Below are positions 8,541 to 17,565 of a stretch of DNA of 49,768 nucleotides, piece after piece. The DNA comes from Hahella sp. HN01. Its GTDB lineage: Bacteria; Pseudomonadota; Gammaproteobacteria; Pseudomonadales; Oleiphilaceae. The position numbers and the translations under genes were made by a program. A model generated the notes under the pieces. The model was not told the origin of the DNA. It ran no database searches and saw nothing but the letters and a program-made list of their open reading frames with translations. Location: NCBI RefSeq assembly GCF_018986435.1, contig NZ_JAHMIN010000022.1, positions 29,648 to 79,415 on the forward strand, read 5' to 3'. Positions within the stretch are counted from its first letter, which is position 1. Every line of letters starts with the position of its first letter.

Positions 8541-9518
8541 ATGTTGGCATTTTTAATTCGCAGAATCGCTCAGGCTGCGGTGGTGATGTTCGTCATCAGC
8601 CTGATCAGTTTCTCCATTCAAGACAATCTTGGCGACCCACTTCGTGAACTGGTGGGACAAGCCGTATCAGAACAAGAACGTAACGCTTTGCGGGAAGAAA
8701 TGGGACTCAATGACCCCTTCCTCACCCAGTACTGGCGTTTCGCAAAAAAAGCCGTTCAGGGAGATCTTGGCGACTCTTACTTTTTTAAAGAGCCCGCCTT
8801 GCAGGTTATCCTCAAGAAACTTCCCGCCACCCTGGAACTGGTATTCGGCGCTACGCTGATCATCGTCCTTCTATCGGTGCCGCTCGGCGTGTTTTCAGCC
8901 ATTCGACCGCGCCACTGGCTTTCCAAACTGGTGATGGGAGTCAGTATTATCGGGATATCCATACCAGTATTCCTCACAGCCATACTATTAATGTACGTCT
9001 TCGCCATAGAACTGGGGCTGATGCCTTCATTCGGGCGCGGCGAACTGGTCCATGTGTTTGGCTATTGGGACTCTGGCTTCTTTACCTGGGATGGTATCAA
9101 ACACTTGATTCTTCCCTCAATCGCCCTGTCTTCCATCATGCTGCCGTTATTTATCCGCCTCATCCGGTCGGAAATGATGGAAGTGCTGGAATCGGAATAC
9201 GTCCGTTACGCCTGGGCGAAAGGCCTGAATCCGAAACGTATTTACTTTCTGCATGCGCTTAAAAACACCATGCTGCCCGTCATTACTGTCGGCGGCGTGC
9301 AAATAGGCACCATGGTCGCTTATACGATATTGACCGAAACGGTCTTCCAATGGCCTGGCATGGGCTTCCTGTTCCTGGAAGCAGTGAACCGCGTCGATAC
9401 GCCCTTGATCGTGGCCTATCTGATTGTCGTCGGCGCCATCTTCGTGATTACCAACACTATCGTAGACCTGATTTACGGACTGGTTAACCCAACCGTAAAA
9501 CTGGCCGGTAAGCAATAG
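8541..9518 (+). CDS. Peptide-type ABC importer, inner-membrane permease 1 (DppB-like)
   Basis: A 325-residue DppB/OppB-type permease. It begins MLAFLIRRIAQAAVVMFVIS, the usual first membrane helix, and has about six helices in all. The EAA-type loop that contacts the ATPase subunits is seen around YVRYAWAKGLNPKRIYFLHALKNTMLPVIT. The C-terminal TETVFQWPGMGFLFLEAVNRVDTPLIVAYLIVVG block is typical of the family. With the second permease it forms the channel for ligand handed over by the upstream binding protein. The start has only a weak ribosome binding site, which with the preceding hairpin points to lower expression than the binding protein. The gene ends 23 bases before the next one. Confidence 0.9.
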   Translation: MLAFLIRRIAQAAVVMFVISLISFSIQDNLGDPLRELVGQAVSEQERNALREEMGLNDPFLTQYWRFAKKAVQGDLGDSYFFKEPALQVILKKLPATLELVFGATLIIVLLSVPLGVFSAIRPRHWLSKLVMGVSIIGISIPVFLTAILLMYVFAIELGLMPSFGRGELVHVFGYWDSGFFTWDGIKHLILPSIALSSIMLPLFIRLIRSEMMEVLESEYVRYAWAKGLNPKRIYFLHALKNTMLPVITVGGVQIGTMVAYTILTETVFQWPGMGFLFLEAVNRVDTPLIVAYLIVVGAIFVITNTIVDLIYGLVNPTVKLAGKQ

Positions 9519-9541
9519 CATCAGGAAGGAGAGTAACCCTC

Positions 9542-10483
9542 ATGCAATCAAACGTAAAAGCTTCACCGAGCCGATGGGCGCAGTTTAAAGACTCTCACTT
9601 TTGGCACAGCTTCAAGAAAGACAAGATCGCCATCGTCAGTTTCACGATATTCGCACTGATTTTGTCCGCGAGCCTGCTGGCGCCGGTATTGGCGCCCTTT
9701 GACCCCTACGACCTCACCCAGGTCGACATCATGGATGCGGAAATCCCGCCAAACTGGCAGGAGAACGGAGACGAGCGTTTTGTGTTCGGAACCGACTCTC
9801 AAGGGCGCGATATGTGGAGTACGATTCTCTACGGCACCCGCATTTCATTGATGATTGGCGTCTGCGCAGTATTGCTGCAAGCGTTCCTGGGCATTGTCAT
9901 TGGTCTGATCGCCGGCTATTTCGGCGGCAAGGTCGACAACTTCCTGATGCGTCTGGCGGACATCCAGCTATCGTTCTCCACATTAATGGTGGCGATTATT
10001 GTCCTGGCCGTGTTCCAGGCCGCATTTGGCGCAGAGCTGTATCAGGAGCTGGCGCTATTCATGCTGATTATGGTTATCGGCATCGCCGAATGGCCGCAGT
10101 ACGCCCGTACTGTTCGCGCCACCGTGTTGGCTGAACGTAAGAAAGAGTACGTGGACGCCGCCAGAGTCATCGGCCTGCGTTCTAACCGCATCATGTTCCG
10201 CCATATTCTGCCGAACACGTTGTCGCCAGTATTGGTCATCTCCACGGTGCAGATCGCCAACGCTATTATCTCGGAAGCTTCCCTGTCCTTCCTTGGATTG
10301 GGCATGCCGCCTTCGAAACCGTCTCTCGGCTCCCTGATATCCAGCGGATTTGAGTTTATTTTCTCGGGCTCCTGGTGGATCACCATCATTCCCGGCATCG
10401 TGCTGATCTGTCTTGTCCTGGTGGTGAACCTGCTGGGCGACTGGATGCGCGACGTTCTCAATCCCAAGCTTTACAAGGGCTGA
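9542..10483 (+). CDS. Peptide-type ABC importer, inner-membrane permease 2 (DppC-like)
   Basis: A 313-residue DppC/OppC-type permease. The N-terminal cytoplasmic part (SHFWHSFKKDKIAIVS) is followed by a first helix, then the family motif FGTDSQGRDMWSTILYGTRISL. The EAA loop is at KEYVDAARVIGLRSNRIMFRHILPNTLSPVLV and the end is LGDWMRDVLNPKL. It pairs with the upstream permease to form the translocation pore. AAGGAGAG ends nine bases before the ATG, a stronger ribosome binding site than that of the first permease. The stop codon is three bases before the ATG of the first ATPase gene, indicating translational coupling. Confidence 0.92.
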   Translation: MQSNVKASPSRWAQFKDSHFWHSFKKDKIAIVSFTIFALILSASLLAPVLAPFDPYDLTQVDIMDAEIPPNWQENGDERFVFGTDSQGRDMWSTILYGTRISLMIGVCAVLLQAFLGIVIGLIAGYFGGKVDNFLMRLADIQLSFSTLMVAIIVLAVFQAAFGAELYQELALFMLIMVIGIAEWPQYARTVRATVLAERKKEYVDAARVIGLRSNRIMFRHILPNTLSPVLVISTVQIANAIISEASLSFLGLGMPPSKPSLGSLISSGFEFIFSGSWWITIIPGIVLICLVLVVNLLGDWMRDVLNPKLYKG

Positions 10484-10486
10484 TCC

Positions 10487-11485
10487 ATGGCGCTATTAGA
10501 AGTTAAAAACCTGGAAGTAAAATTTGGATTGCGCAGCGGCGCCGTTACCGCCCTGCGGGATATCAGCTTCACCGTTGACCGCGGTCAACGCCTGGGCATC
10601 GTGGGCGAATCCGGCGCAGGTAAATCCGTCGCCGCATTCTCCATACTCAACTTGCTGAGCCGCCCCGGTTATATCTCCAGCGGCGAGATCAATTTCGACG
10701 GCAAAAACCTGTTGAAGATGTCTCCCGACCAACTGCGCAACGTGCGCGGAAACCGTATCAGCATGATCTTTCAGGATCCCATGATGACCCTGAACCCCGT
10801 GCTGACAGTTGGCGCTCAGATGGTTGAGTGTCTGCAGGCGCACACGCGGGTATCCAAAGAAGACGCGAGAAAAATCGCCCTGGAAAAGCTCAAGCTTGTA
10901 CAGATTCCTTCTCCGGAAAAACGACTGGACCAATATCCTCATGAGCTTTCCGGCGGTATGAAGCAACGCATCATTATCGCCATCGCTCTATTGCTGAATC
11001 CAGACATCATCATCGCCGATGAACCTACAACCGCTCTGGACGTCACCATCCAGGCGGAGATCATGGATCTGCTGCTGGAACTGTGCACAAGCCAGAACCT
11101 GGGACTGATTCTGATCACTCACGATCTGGGCGTTGTATCCCAGGTCACGCAACAGATGATCGTCATGTACGCAGGAAAAATAATCGAGCAAGGCCCGACC
11201 AAGGAAATCATCAATGACGCACAGCATCCCTACACGCAAGGCCTGATCAACGCCTTACCGCAGCAGGGCGTGCCTGGAGAACGTCTATACCAGATTCCCG
11301 GAGCGATGCCTCCGCTGCAACGCATTCCCAAAGGATGCGCCTTCCATCCTCGTTGCACCTATGCGCAAGAGCGATGCGAGAAGGAACAGCCGGACTTTAC
11401 TATATCCGGTGGTTGCCGCGTGGCATGCCATATGGTGGAGGACATGATCAAACAGGCTAACGTCCCCGCTTCCGAAGAGAAATAG
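10487..11485 (+). CDS. Peptide-type ABC importer, ATPase subunit 1 (DppD-like)
   Basis: A 332-residue ATPase of the DppD/OppD group. Motifs in order are Walker A GESGAGKS, the Q-loop at IFQDPMMTLNP, signature LSGGMKQR, Walker B IIIADEPTTALDVT and switch His in LITHDLG. The C-terminal oligopeptide-transporter extension, with HPYTQGL and the cysteine-bearing GCAFHPRCTYAQERC, is present; similar cysteines bind an Fe-S cluster in some relatives. It hydrolyses ATP on the cytoplasmic face as a heterodimer with the next gene product. The ribosome binding site AAGGGC lies inside the end of the preceding permease gene. Confidence 0.93.
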   Translation: MALLEVKNLEVKFGLRSGAVTALRDISFTVDRGQRLGIVGESGAGKSVAAFSILNLLSRPGYISSGEINFDGKNLLKMSPDQLRNVRGNRISMIFQDPMMTLNPVLTVGAQMVECLQAHTRVSKEDARKIALEKLKLVQIPSPEKRLDQYPHELSGGMKQRIIIAIALLLNPDIIIADEPTTALDVTIQAEIMDLLLELCTSQNLGLILITHDLGVVSQVTQQMIVMYAGKIIEQGPTKEIINDAQHPYTQGLINALPQQGVPGERLYQIPGAMPPLQRIPKGCAFHPRCTYAQERCEKEQPDFTISGGCRVACHMVEDMIKQANVPASEEK

Positions 11486-11505
11486 AATTACAAGAGTCCG
11501 GTCTT

Positions 11506-12513
11506 ATGACAGCATTGGTGAATATAAAAAACTTATACAAAAAGTTTCCGATACATGGCGACTGGTTGGATCAAATCAGTTTCGCCAACGGCCGCTTCCA
11601 CATGAAGCGCGAGTACGTGCACGCCATTAACGGCGTTTCTCTGGACGTGCAAAAAGGCGAAGCGCTATGCGTAGTCGGTGAGTCCGGCTGCGGAAAGTCC
11701 ACTGTCGCACGCGTCGTAATGGGACTTCTTTCTCCCAGCGGCGGGGAAATTTGCTACGAAGGCCAGCGTATAGACCACCTTTCGTCCAACGCGATGATGC
11801 CCTACCGCCGCAAGATGCAGATGATCTTTCAGAATCCATATGCATCGCTGAATCCACGCATGACCATCAAGCAAACCCTTGAGGAGCCGATTCGCTGGCA
11901 CCAGCCTAAACTGGCCACCGGAGAGCTGAAGGACAAAGTGGCGGAAGTCATGAAGTCCGTGGGTGTGGACCCTTCCTGGGGCGAGCGTTTTCCTCATGAG
12001 TTCTCCGGCGGTCAGCGTCAGCGTATCAGCATCGCGCGCGCACTGATTGTCGATCCCGAGTTTATCGTCGCCGACGAACCTATTTCCGCCTTGGACGTAT
12101 CAATTCAGGCGCAGGTGTTGAACCTGCTGATGGACGCCCAGGAACAACGCGGCCTCACCTATTTGTTCATCACCCACGACTTGTCCGTCGTTGAGCATTT
12201 CGGCACCCGCGTCGCGGTAATGTATTTGGGCTCTCTCTGCGAAGTCACTACGGCTCGCAAGCTGTTCGCAGCGCCCCGGCACCCCTACACCCAGGCCCTG
12301 CTCAGCGCCATTCCGCGACTGGAAGACGAGAAGCCTGACTTTATCCGCCTCAAAGGCGAAGTGCCCACCCCGGTAAACCTGCCCTCAGGCTGTGTTTTTC
12401 ACGGCCGCTGCCCTCACGCCAACGATCGCTGCAAACGTGAAGTCCCCGTATTAAGGGAGGTAGACGGAACACAGGTGGCATGTCATGCTGTTGAAGAAGG
12501 CCGGCTAGATTAG
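11506..12513 (+). CDS. Peptide-type ABC importer, ATPase subunit 2 (DppF-like)
   Basis: A 335-residue ATPase of the DppF/OppF group, the last gene of the importer operon. It has Walker A GESGCGKST, Q-loop IFQNPYASLNPRM, signature FSGGQRQR, Walker B VADEPISALDVS and FITHDLS. The C-terminal HPYTQALLSAIP and GCVFHGRCPHANDRC segments are the usual oligopeptide-type extension. Compared with many DppF proteins it carries a longer insertion before the first strand (residues about 12-36, HGDWLDQISFANGRFHMKRE), as seen in some OppF subgroups. It forms the ATPase pair with the preceding subunit. A terminator overlaps its stop codon. Confidence 0.93.
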   Translation: MTALVNIKNLYKKFPIHGDWLDQISFANGRFHMKREYVHAINGVSLDVQKGEALCVVGESGCGKSTVARVVMGLLSPSGGEICYEGQRIDHLSSNAMMPYRRKMQMIFQNPYASLNPRMTIKQTLEEPIRWHQPKLATGELKDKVAEVMKSVGVDPSWGERFPHEFSGGQRQRISIARALIVDPEFIVADEPISALDVSIQAQVLNLLMDAQEQRGLTYLFITHDLSVVEHFGTRVAVMYLGSLCEVTTARKLFAAPRHPYTQALLSAIPRLEDEKPDFIRLKGEVPTPVNLPSGCVFHGRCPHANDRCKREVPVLREVDGTQVACHAVEEGRLD

Positions 12514-12523
12514 CCGGCTTTTT
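12500..12523 (+). terminator. Terminator of the ABC importer operon
   Basis: GCCGGCTA (12500-12507) pairs with TAGCCGGC (12511-12518) around a three-base loop. A T-run follows. The stop codon of the last importer gene is inside the hairpin, and the LysR gene begins about 45 bases later. Confidence 0.9.
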
Positions 12524-12564
12524 CAACCACCCCCAACAATAAAATCATAGCGGACTGTAGATCT

Positions 12565-13503
12565 GTGGAAATTCGTTGGCTTGAAGACTTCATAGCTCTC
12601 GCTAAAACCCGGCACTTTTCACGCGCCGCGGATGAGCAGAATGTGACGCAGCCGACATTTAGCCGTCGGATAAAACTTCTGGAAGAAGAAATGGGCGTAC
12701 AGCTGGTGGACAGGAATACCCTGCCGCTTTCGCTAACGCCAGCAGGCGAGCTGTTTCTCGACGCCGCTGACAAAATCACCCGCATCCTCAGGGACACACG
12801 GGAAGAATGCCACGCGATTCGCGAAGAACAATCAAGCCGACTGGTTTTTGCAACCACGCAAACGCTTTACCTTTCTTTTTATAAAGCGTGGCTGGAGCCG
12901 TTCAGTCGCGCGCTGGACATTGTACTGGACTTGAATCTCCACTCAACCGCCTGGACCGTTCGCGATTTTTCCCATGCGTTGATGGAACAGCAGTGCGATA
13001 TCATGCTGTGCTATTGGCACCCCAGCATCGAGCTGTTGGCGGATGCATCGCCCAATGTATTTGAGTATGTAAAGATCGCTGGAGAACGGCTGCTGCCATG
13101 CAGCTCCGTGGATGAATCCGGCGCTCCCAAGTTCGTTTTACCTGGGCACAAAAGGAGACCTATTCCCTTCATCGACTATCATGACAACGCCTTCCTCAAG
13201 CCGGTTGTTCATCATACGATTACACACGCACAGAACGACCTGCACCTGGTGACCGTCAACAAGAACTTCCACTCCGTCAGCGTCAAAGCCATGATTCGGG
13301 AAGGGTTCGGCGTAGGCTGGATTCCATTCAGGCTGGCGCAGGAAAGCATTCGCTACGGCAGAATGAAACCAGCCGGGGACGAGAGATATTACACAGACTT
13401 GGAAGTGCGCTTTTATCGCAAGAGAGATAATAAGCACCCCAGCCTGGAGAAGCTGTGGAATAAGTTGAAGGAACATACGGAAGCCAACGTGAGCGTGGTC
13501 TAG
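12565..13503 (+). CDS. LysR-family transcriptional regulator
   Basis: A 312-residue LysR-type regulator starting at GTG. The N-terminal winged helix-turn-helix is clear: WLEDFIALAKTRHFSRAADEQNVTQPTFSRRIKLLEEEMGVQLVDR, then LTPAGE. The rest is a periplasmic-binding-protein-like effector domain (about residues 90-300). In overall look it resembles the HypT/YjiE subgroup, whose E. coli member responds to hypochlorite, but this assignment is by eye and tentative. It follows the importer operon after a terminator, so it is probably transcribed separately or by read-through. It may regulate the importer; the palindromes at 6593-6625 are a possible site, though nothing in the sequence links them directly. 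Confidence 0.88.
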   Translation: MEIRWLEDFIALAKTRHFSRAADEQNVTQPTFSRRIKLLEEEMGVQLVDRNTLPLSLTPAGELFLDAADKITRILRDTREECHAIREEQSSRLVFATTQTLYLSFYKAWLEPFSRALDIVLDLNLHSTAWTVRDFSHALMEQQCDIMLCYWHPSIELLADASPNVFEYVKIAGERLLPCSSVDESGAPKFVLPGHKRRPIPFIDYHDNAFLKPVVHHTITHAQNDLHLVTVNKNFHSVSVKAMIREGFGVGWIPFRLAQESIRYGRMKPAGDERYYTDLEVRFYRKRDNKHPSLEKLWNKLKEHTEANVSVV

Positions 13504-13532
13504 CTTCCGTCATTAAGCGGAGTTCAGCTTAG

Positions 13533-14414
13533 TTATTGCTGCGAAACCTGATAGCCCTGTTTTTGCAGCAAATCCACAACACTGCCGGGCCCCACCAGGT
13601 GACCTGCGCCAACCACGACAAAGCAGACTTCCCTGTTTTTCACGCAGGTCTCCACTGACTTCGCCATTTTTGGATTACGGCCATCAAACATCAGTTCGTA
13701 GACAGGTTTGGCGGCTGGAGTTTCTTTCAAGGGATCGCCAATCGCCAGCCGATACATCGTATCCGCATCTCCTTTTCTCCACGCAGTCGCCATTTCTCCC
13801 CAAATCTTCTCGTACTCGTCCATTTTGGACAGCTCTTCCCGAGTAGCCTCTTCAACCTCGGGTAGCTTCATCACCAACTCCATCTGCTCCTGGAAAGATT
13901 CTATCTCGCGGATGGGCTTACTGCCTCTCGCCTGGCTCATGAAGTAGAAGTCGATGCCTCTATCCTGCGAATAGCCCAAACGCATTGCTTCCAGAGCCGC
14001 CAGGGTCAATTCGATGAAACCAATACGCTGGCGCTCAATCGCCTGCAATGGAATCTGATGCAGGCTGAGTCGATCTTTTAGCAGCTTTATAGTTTCTGGA
14101 GATAAGTGGTCATGAATCGTTTCGCCGTTGGGGTAAAACGCCGTACGTTGAATGATTTCCTGCTGTTTCTCGGGGGGAATCGCCTTATCGTCCATTTCCA
14201 CAACCAATACATCGCTGCGCTTGAACGCATCCATGATCTGGCGACGCATGGGGTAAAACTCATCAGACCCGAAGTGAATGGCGCCAAGCAGATAAGTCGT
14301 CGCGCCACCGGACTCCACCCGCCAGAATAATCCTCTATCATCAGCCGCCTGAGCGCTGACAACCATCCACTGCAAAACGATAAAGCACAGAACGCGCTTC
14401 AGCATGACATGCAT
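13533..14414 (-). CDS. TraB/GumN-family exported protein
   Basis: A protein of about 293 residues related to the bacterial TraB/GumN/PrgY group (Tiki-like metalloprotease fold). I chose the ATG at 14414 because AAGGAG (14425-14420) lies five bases before it and the reading begins with a signal peptide (MHVMLKRVLCFIVLQWMVVS, cut near AQA). The two hallmark segments are present: YLLGAIHFGSDEFYPM near the start and CFVVVGAGHLVGPGSVVDLL near the end, plus the acidic VVEMDD. Family members are proposed to be metal-dependent proteases or protein modifiers, but function in gammaproteobacteria is not established. It is followed by the LysR gene in convergent orientation. Confidence 0.82.
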   Translation of the reverse strand: MHVMLKRVLCFIVLQWMVVSAQAADDRGLFWRVESGGATTYLLGAIHFGSDEFYPMRRQIMDAFKRSDVLVVEMDDKAIPPEKQQEIIQRTAFYPNGETIHDHLSPETIKLLKDRLSLHQIPLQAIERQRIGFIELTLAALEAMRLGYSQDRGIDFYFMSQARGSKPIREIESFQEQMELVMKLPEVEEATREELSKMDEYEKIWGEMATAWRKGDADTMYRLAIGDPLKETPAAKPVYELMFDGRNPKMAKSVETCVKNREVCFVVVGAGHLVGPGSVVDLLQKQGYQVSQQ

Positions 14415-14554
14415 TTTAGCTCCTTGATGCGATAGTAATCCGAAGGCCAACACAATCGTCGCCCCGACACCACCTAGCATAACAGTAGAACTTTTGAGGT
14501 AAAGGTAAATTGTCTGGCGAAAAAAGAGGAAACTTTAGGGCAGGAGAATTAAAA

Positions 14555-14596
14555 AAGGCCGGGCTTTATCCATTGCAGACAGGCTTCCGGCCTTGA
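14555..14596 (-). terminator. Probable terminator of the lipoprotein gene
   Basis: Read on the minus strand, AAGGCCGG (14594-14587) pairs with CCGGCCTT (14562-14555), followed by a T-run (14556-14551). The loop is long (24 bases), so efficiency is uncertain. Confidence 0.6.
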
Positions 14597-14624
14597 TCCA
14601 TTCCAGCGCGCTCCGCGCCAATGG

Positions 14625-16424
14625 CTATTTAAAGGTTTTGGACAAGGTTTTGGATGAGTCGCTTTCCAGTCCGTTCACATCCACCGCCGTCACAGCGAAT
14701 GTATTGTAGCCAGCGGGCAGATCCGACAACTCAATGCTGGTTTGCGATGGGTTGCTTATCTGTATAATCTTCTCATAATTTTCATCTGGAGCGCGATGGT
14801 AAATGCGGAACCCTTTCAATTCAGCTTTAGCCAGACCGTCGCCATTTTCACGAGTAGTTGGAATATGCCAGGCGATCTTCACTTTACGCACTGGCTTAGA
14901 GGAAACTTTAAGGCTGGCGCGATTACTGGTGACGCTACTCACATCATTGCTGACCACTACATCGTAATTACCACTACTGCTTAAAGTCAGACCTTTAAGC
15001 GCCAACGAGCTTTGAGTGGCGTTAGGCAGATTGACGCCATTCTTGCGCCATTGATAGCGAATGGGGTCTGTCCCTGTCGCTGAGACATTCAAAGTCACAG
15101 ACTCTGACACATATACGCTGGCCGACGTAGGCTGTATGGAAATCTTAACTGGCGTGGAATCTCCCAACGCCGCCCGCTTGGCGAAATCAGAAGATTGCTG
15201 ACTGATTTGAGACAACAATGACTGTACTGATTTATTGCCAGTCATCGCCTCCAAGTCAGTAGAAATAGCAGACGCCTCATTGAACAACACGTTCATGGTC
15301 ACCAGCGCCTGAGTATTGAAATCGCTGGGAGGAAGCTCGCCGGAATCAGTATAAGACTTAACTGCGTCCCCCATTACTTTAGCAATGGACATACCTTGAC
15401 GCTGCGCCAAACCTGCAAAAGCAGCATTAACCACACTGGCGCGCATGTATTCAATCCCCACGTCAGCGCCCGCTGCATCGCTATTGGAAATAGCAACCAG
15501 GTCCACTGGGCGCTTATCAATGAGTCCGGCCTGAATTCCTAAGGATTTCGCCAAATCCGTTTTCGCCTTACTCCAGGATACGGAGGTTAATCCTTTACTG
15601 CTCTTGTGAGACAAAGCGACCGCCAAGTGAGTCAAAGCGGAAATATTCAAAACCGCTTTATCTGCAGTCGGAAGCGGCAAATAAGAATCGAGGACGAACC
15701 CTTCAGATAAAGACATCACATCGCCAAAGGATGTTCCCTGACCGGACGCATTCAGGCCGCAGCCAGCGGTGGCGTCGCAGGTCATACGCGTACTCTCGTT
15801 GGAAGTCGCTTCAATCAGATAGCCGCCCGCCACCGGATTTTTAATAACCAGCTCGTAGCTTCCATCGGAATTGGTCAACGTAAGCGCAGCGGGATTTTGA
15901 TAATCCGCATCATTCGCCGCGCCTTTCGCTACAACTGGGAACGCAGCCACCAAGGCGTTTTTCAGCGTCCCTTTCATCACATAACCACTAACCATTAACG
16001 AACGTTCTGGCTCGGCTGGCGCATCATCGTTGGATGAATCGTCATCGCCGGGTTGTGAAGGAGTTGTGGGCTCGGAAGGCGTGGTAGGCTCCGTTGGAGT
16101 ATCTGGCTGTGAAGGGTTCGTAGAGCCGCCTCCCCCATCTGGAGTTGAAGGAGTAGTAGACCCAGTATCTGAAGATCCTGAGTCGGAGCCAGAATCATTG
16201 TTTGTGGCGCCATTGGAGCCAGAATCATTGTTTGTGGCGCCATTGGAGCCAGAGCCGTTTTGCGTTGGGGAGGAAGTATCCACAGGGGCGCTGTTGGACT
16301 GTCCGCTATTTTGCGCAGACTTGTCCCCATTGGAGTCATGTTCGTTACAGGCTGCCAATCCCAAAGCGACAGCAAAGCATCCTGCCATTAGCAGCACACG
16401 GCGGTGAAAGGTATAGGAGATCAT
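14625..16424 (-). CDS. Surface lipoprotein with low-complexity linker, Ig-like and fibronectin-like domains
   Basis: A 599-residue protein with a lipoprotein signal peptide; the lipobox ALGLAAC puts the lipidated cysteine near residue 26. Next comes a linker of about 110 residues made of Ser, Thr, Asn, Gly, Pro and Asp, including a tandem NGATNNDSGS repeat. The middle (about 145-420) starts with a region resembling a carboxypeptidase-like or Cna-B-like fold (SGYVMKGTLKNALVAAFPV) and is otherwise of unknown function. Then come an Ig-like domain (IQPTSASVYVSESVTLNVSA ... YQWRKNGVNL) and a C-terminal fibronectin-like domain (FRIYHRAPDENYEKI). It is probably displayed on the outer membrane for adhesion or binding. 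The ligand is unknown. Confidence 0.78.
   Translation of the reverse strand: MISYTFHRRVLLMAGCFAVALGLAACNEHDSNGDKSAQNSGQSNSAPVDTSSPTQNGSGSNGATNNDSGSNGATNNDSGSDSGSSDTGSTTPSTPDGGGGSTNPSQPDTPTEPTTPSEPTTPSQPGDDDSSNDDAPAEPERSLMVSGYVMKGTLKNALVAAFPVVAKGAANDADYQNPAALTLTNSDGSYELVIKNPVAGGYLIEATSNESTRMTCDATAGCGLNASGQGTSFGDVMSLSEGFVLDSYLPLPTADKAVLNISALTHLAVALSHKSSKGLTSVSWSKAKTDLAKSLGIQAGLIDKRPVDLVAISNSDAAGADVGIEYMRASVVNAAFAGLAQRQGMSIAKVMGDAVKSYTDSGELPPSDFNTQALVTMNVLFNEASAISTDLEAMTGNKSVQSLLSQISQQSSDFAKRAALGDSTPVKISIQPTSASVYVSESVTLNVSATGTDPIRYQWRKNGVNLPNATQSSLALKGLTLSSSGNYDVVVSNDVSSVTSNRASLKVSSKPVRKVKIAWHIPTTRENGDGLAKAELKGFRIYHRAPDENYEKIIQISNPSQTSIELSDLPAGYNTFAVTAVDVNGLESDSSKTLSKTFK
16185..16259. repeat. 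30-bp in-frame tandem repeat in the lipoprotein linker
   Basis: Two identical 30-base copies (16185-16214 and 16215-16244) are followed by a partial, diverged third copy from 16245. Each codes for ten residues of the Asn/Gly/Asp/Ser linker, so copy-number change would alter linker length without a frameshift. Confidence 0.9.
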
Positions 16425-16735
16425 TGTGTGTCGTTCTCTATTAGTCGCACGGTAAGGATACTGATCACAGTAAAATCCACCATTGGCCGTTAGGCCTATT
16501 TACCAAAACCGCACGCAATCCATTTGGACGATTTTCATCCAAAGACAACACATTGATTGCGTTAAGGAAAACACTTGAGGCCGGAAAAGCGGGGCAGTAT
16601 AAATTTCAGCAGCGTATAAAGAAAGAGGGTGGTAATATTGCGCCGCCTGACTTGCATGCCGCAATGGATGCATTTACCCTGAGTACATCTGTATATTTTT
16701 CAACCAACATCAATTTCACTTATTGTATACATTGC
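16425..16735. other. Divergent intergenic region between the lipoprotein and AraC-type genes
   Basis: About 310 bases if the AraC-type gene starts at 16736. It contains an inverted repeat, TTTGGA (16523-16528) and TCCAAA (16538-16543), spaced nine bases apart, and an AT-rich stretch around 16690-16730. The frame of the AraC-type gene stays open through this region back to a TTG at 16553, so part of it may be coding. Confidence 0.45.
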
Positions 16736-17521
16736 ATGCTGCAAGCAAATGTGATCAGCCTGCCGCAAAACGTAAATCGGCACAAACATACGCATTACCA
16801 ACTAGTGCTGGGTCTAACCGGCACCGCTGAGATCGATATGTGCGGTCTCGCAGCTCGTTTGGACGTCAGTCACGCCTGCATCGTGCCGACCGATACATTC
16901 CATGACTTTTATGGACGTCCTCGCAATCATGTTTTGGTCATAGACTTGGATCAGGACTACCCTGCCTTTCTCGACTCCCATCACCCCGACTACGACCTTT
17001 TAAACCCTATGTTTGAAAGGCCGCAGCTGGTGACGCTGGATCGCGGACTGCAGCAACTGACGCAGGTCTCCATTCAGGAGATCCAGTGGGCGCAGGACGA
17101 TCGCGCACTGCGTCACCATTTGGCGTGCAGCATTATCCGCTGCCTCAGCCGAAGAATTTCGCCTAGCGTAAAACGGCAGAAATCTCCGGTGCTCGACATG
17201 CACCGGATCGACCAGTTCATCTATAAGCATCTGCATGAGCGCATCTGTATTTCAGATCTCGCCGGCAGTATTTGCGTGAGTGAACGTCACTTCCACGAAC
17301 TCTTCAAACAGGCGACAAATCAGACGCCTCATCAATATGTCATCCGGGCGCGCCTGGATTACGCCAAGCGCTTGATGCTGGAAACCAATTTGTCTATAGC
17401 GGAAATCAGCCAGAAGTGCGGATTTTCCAGCCAGAGCGCACTGACCAACTGCATGCGTAAGCATGACGGACTCACCCCCAAACAGGTGCAAAAACGCAGT
17501 CAGCAATCCGACAGGATGTAA
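16736..17521 (+). CDS. AraC-family regulator, PruR-like (proline use)
   Basis: A regulator of about 261 residues with an N-terminal cupin-type sensing domain (HKHTHYQLVLGLTGTAEIDM, then CIVPTDTFHDFYG) and two C-terminal helix-turn-helix motifs (ISDLAGSICVSERHFHELFKQ and LSIAEISQKCGFSSQSALTN). Its position just before putA and putP on the same strand matches PruR of Pseudomonas aeruginosa, which activates the putAP genes in response to proline. The PutA here has no DNA-binding domain, so a separate activator is expected. The start is uncertain: the ATG at 16736 gives the usual family length, but none of 16736, 16664 (ATG) or 16553 (TTG) has a good ribosome binding site, and the AT-rich codons upstream look less coding. 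Confidence 0.83.
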   Translation: MLQANVISLPQNVNRHKHTHYQLVLGLTGTAEIDMCGLAARLDVSHACIVPTDTFHDFYGRPRNHVLVIDLDQDYPAFLDSHHPDYDLLNPMFERPQLVTLDRGLQQLTQVSIQEIQWAQDDRALRHHLACSIIRCLSRRISPSVKRQKSPVLDMHRIDQFIYKHLHERICISDLAGSICVSERHFHELFKQATNQTPHQYVIRARLDYAKRLMLETNLSIAEISQKCGFSSQSALTNCMRKHDGLTPKQVQKRSQQSDRM

Positions 17522-17565
17522 ATGCGACAGGTCAATTTTTGATTATTGCAGTTCTGTAAAGCACA

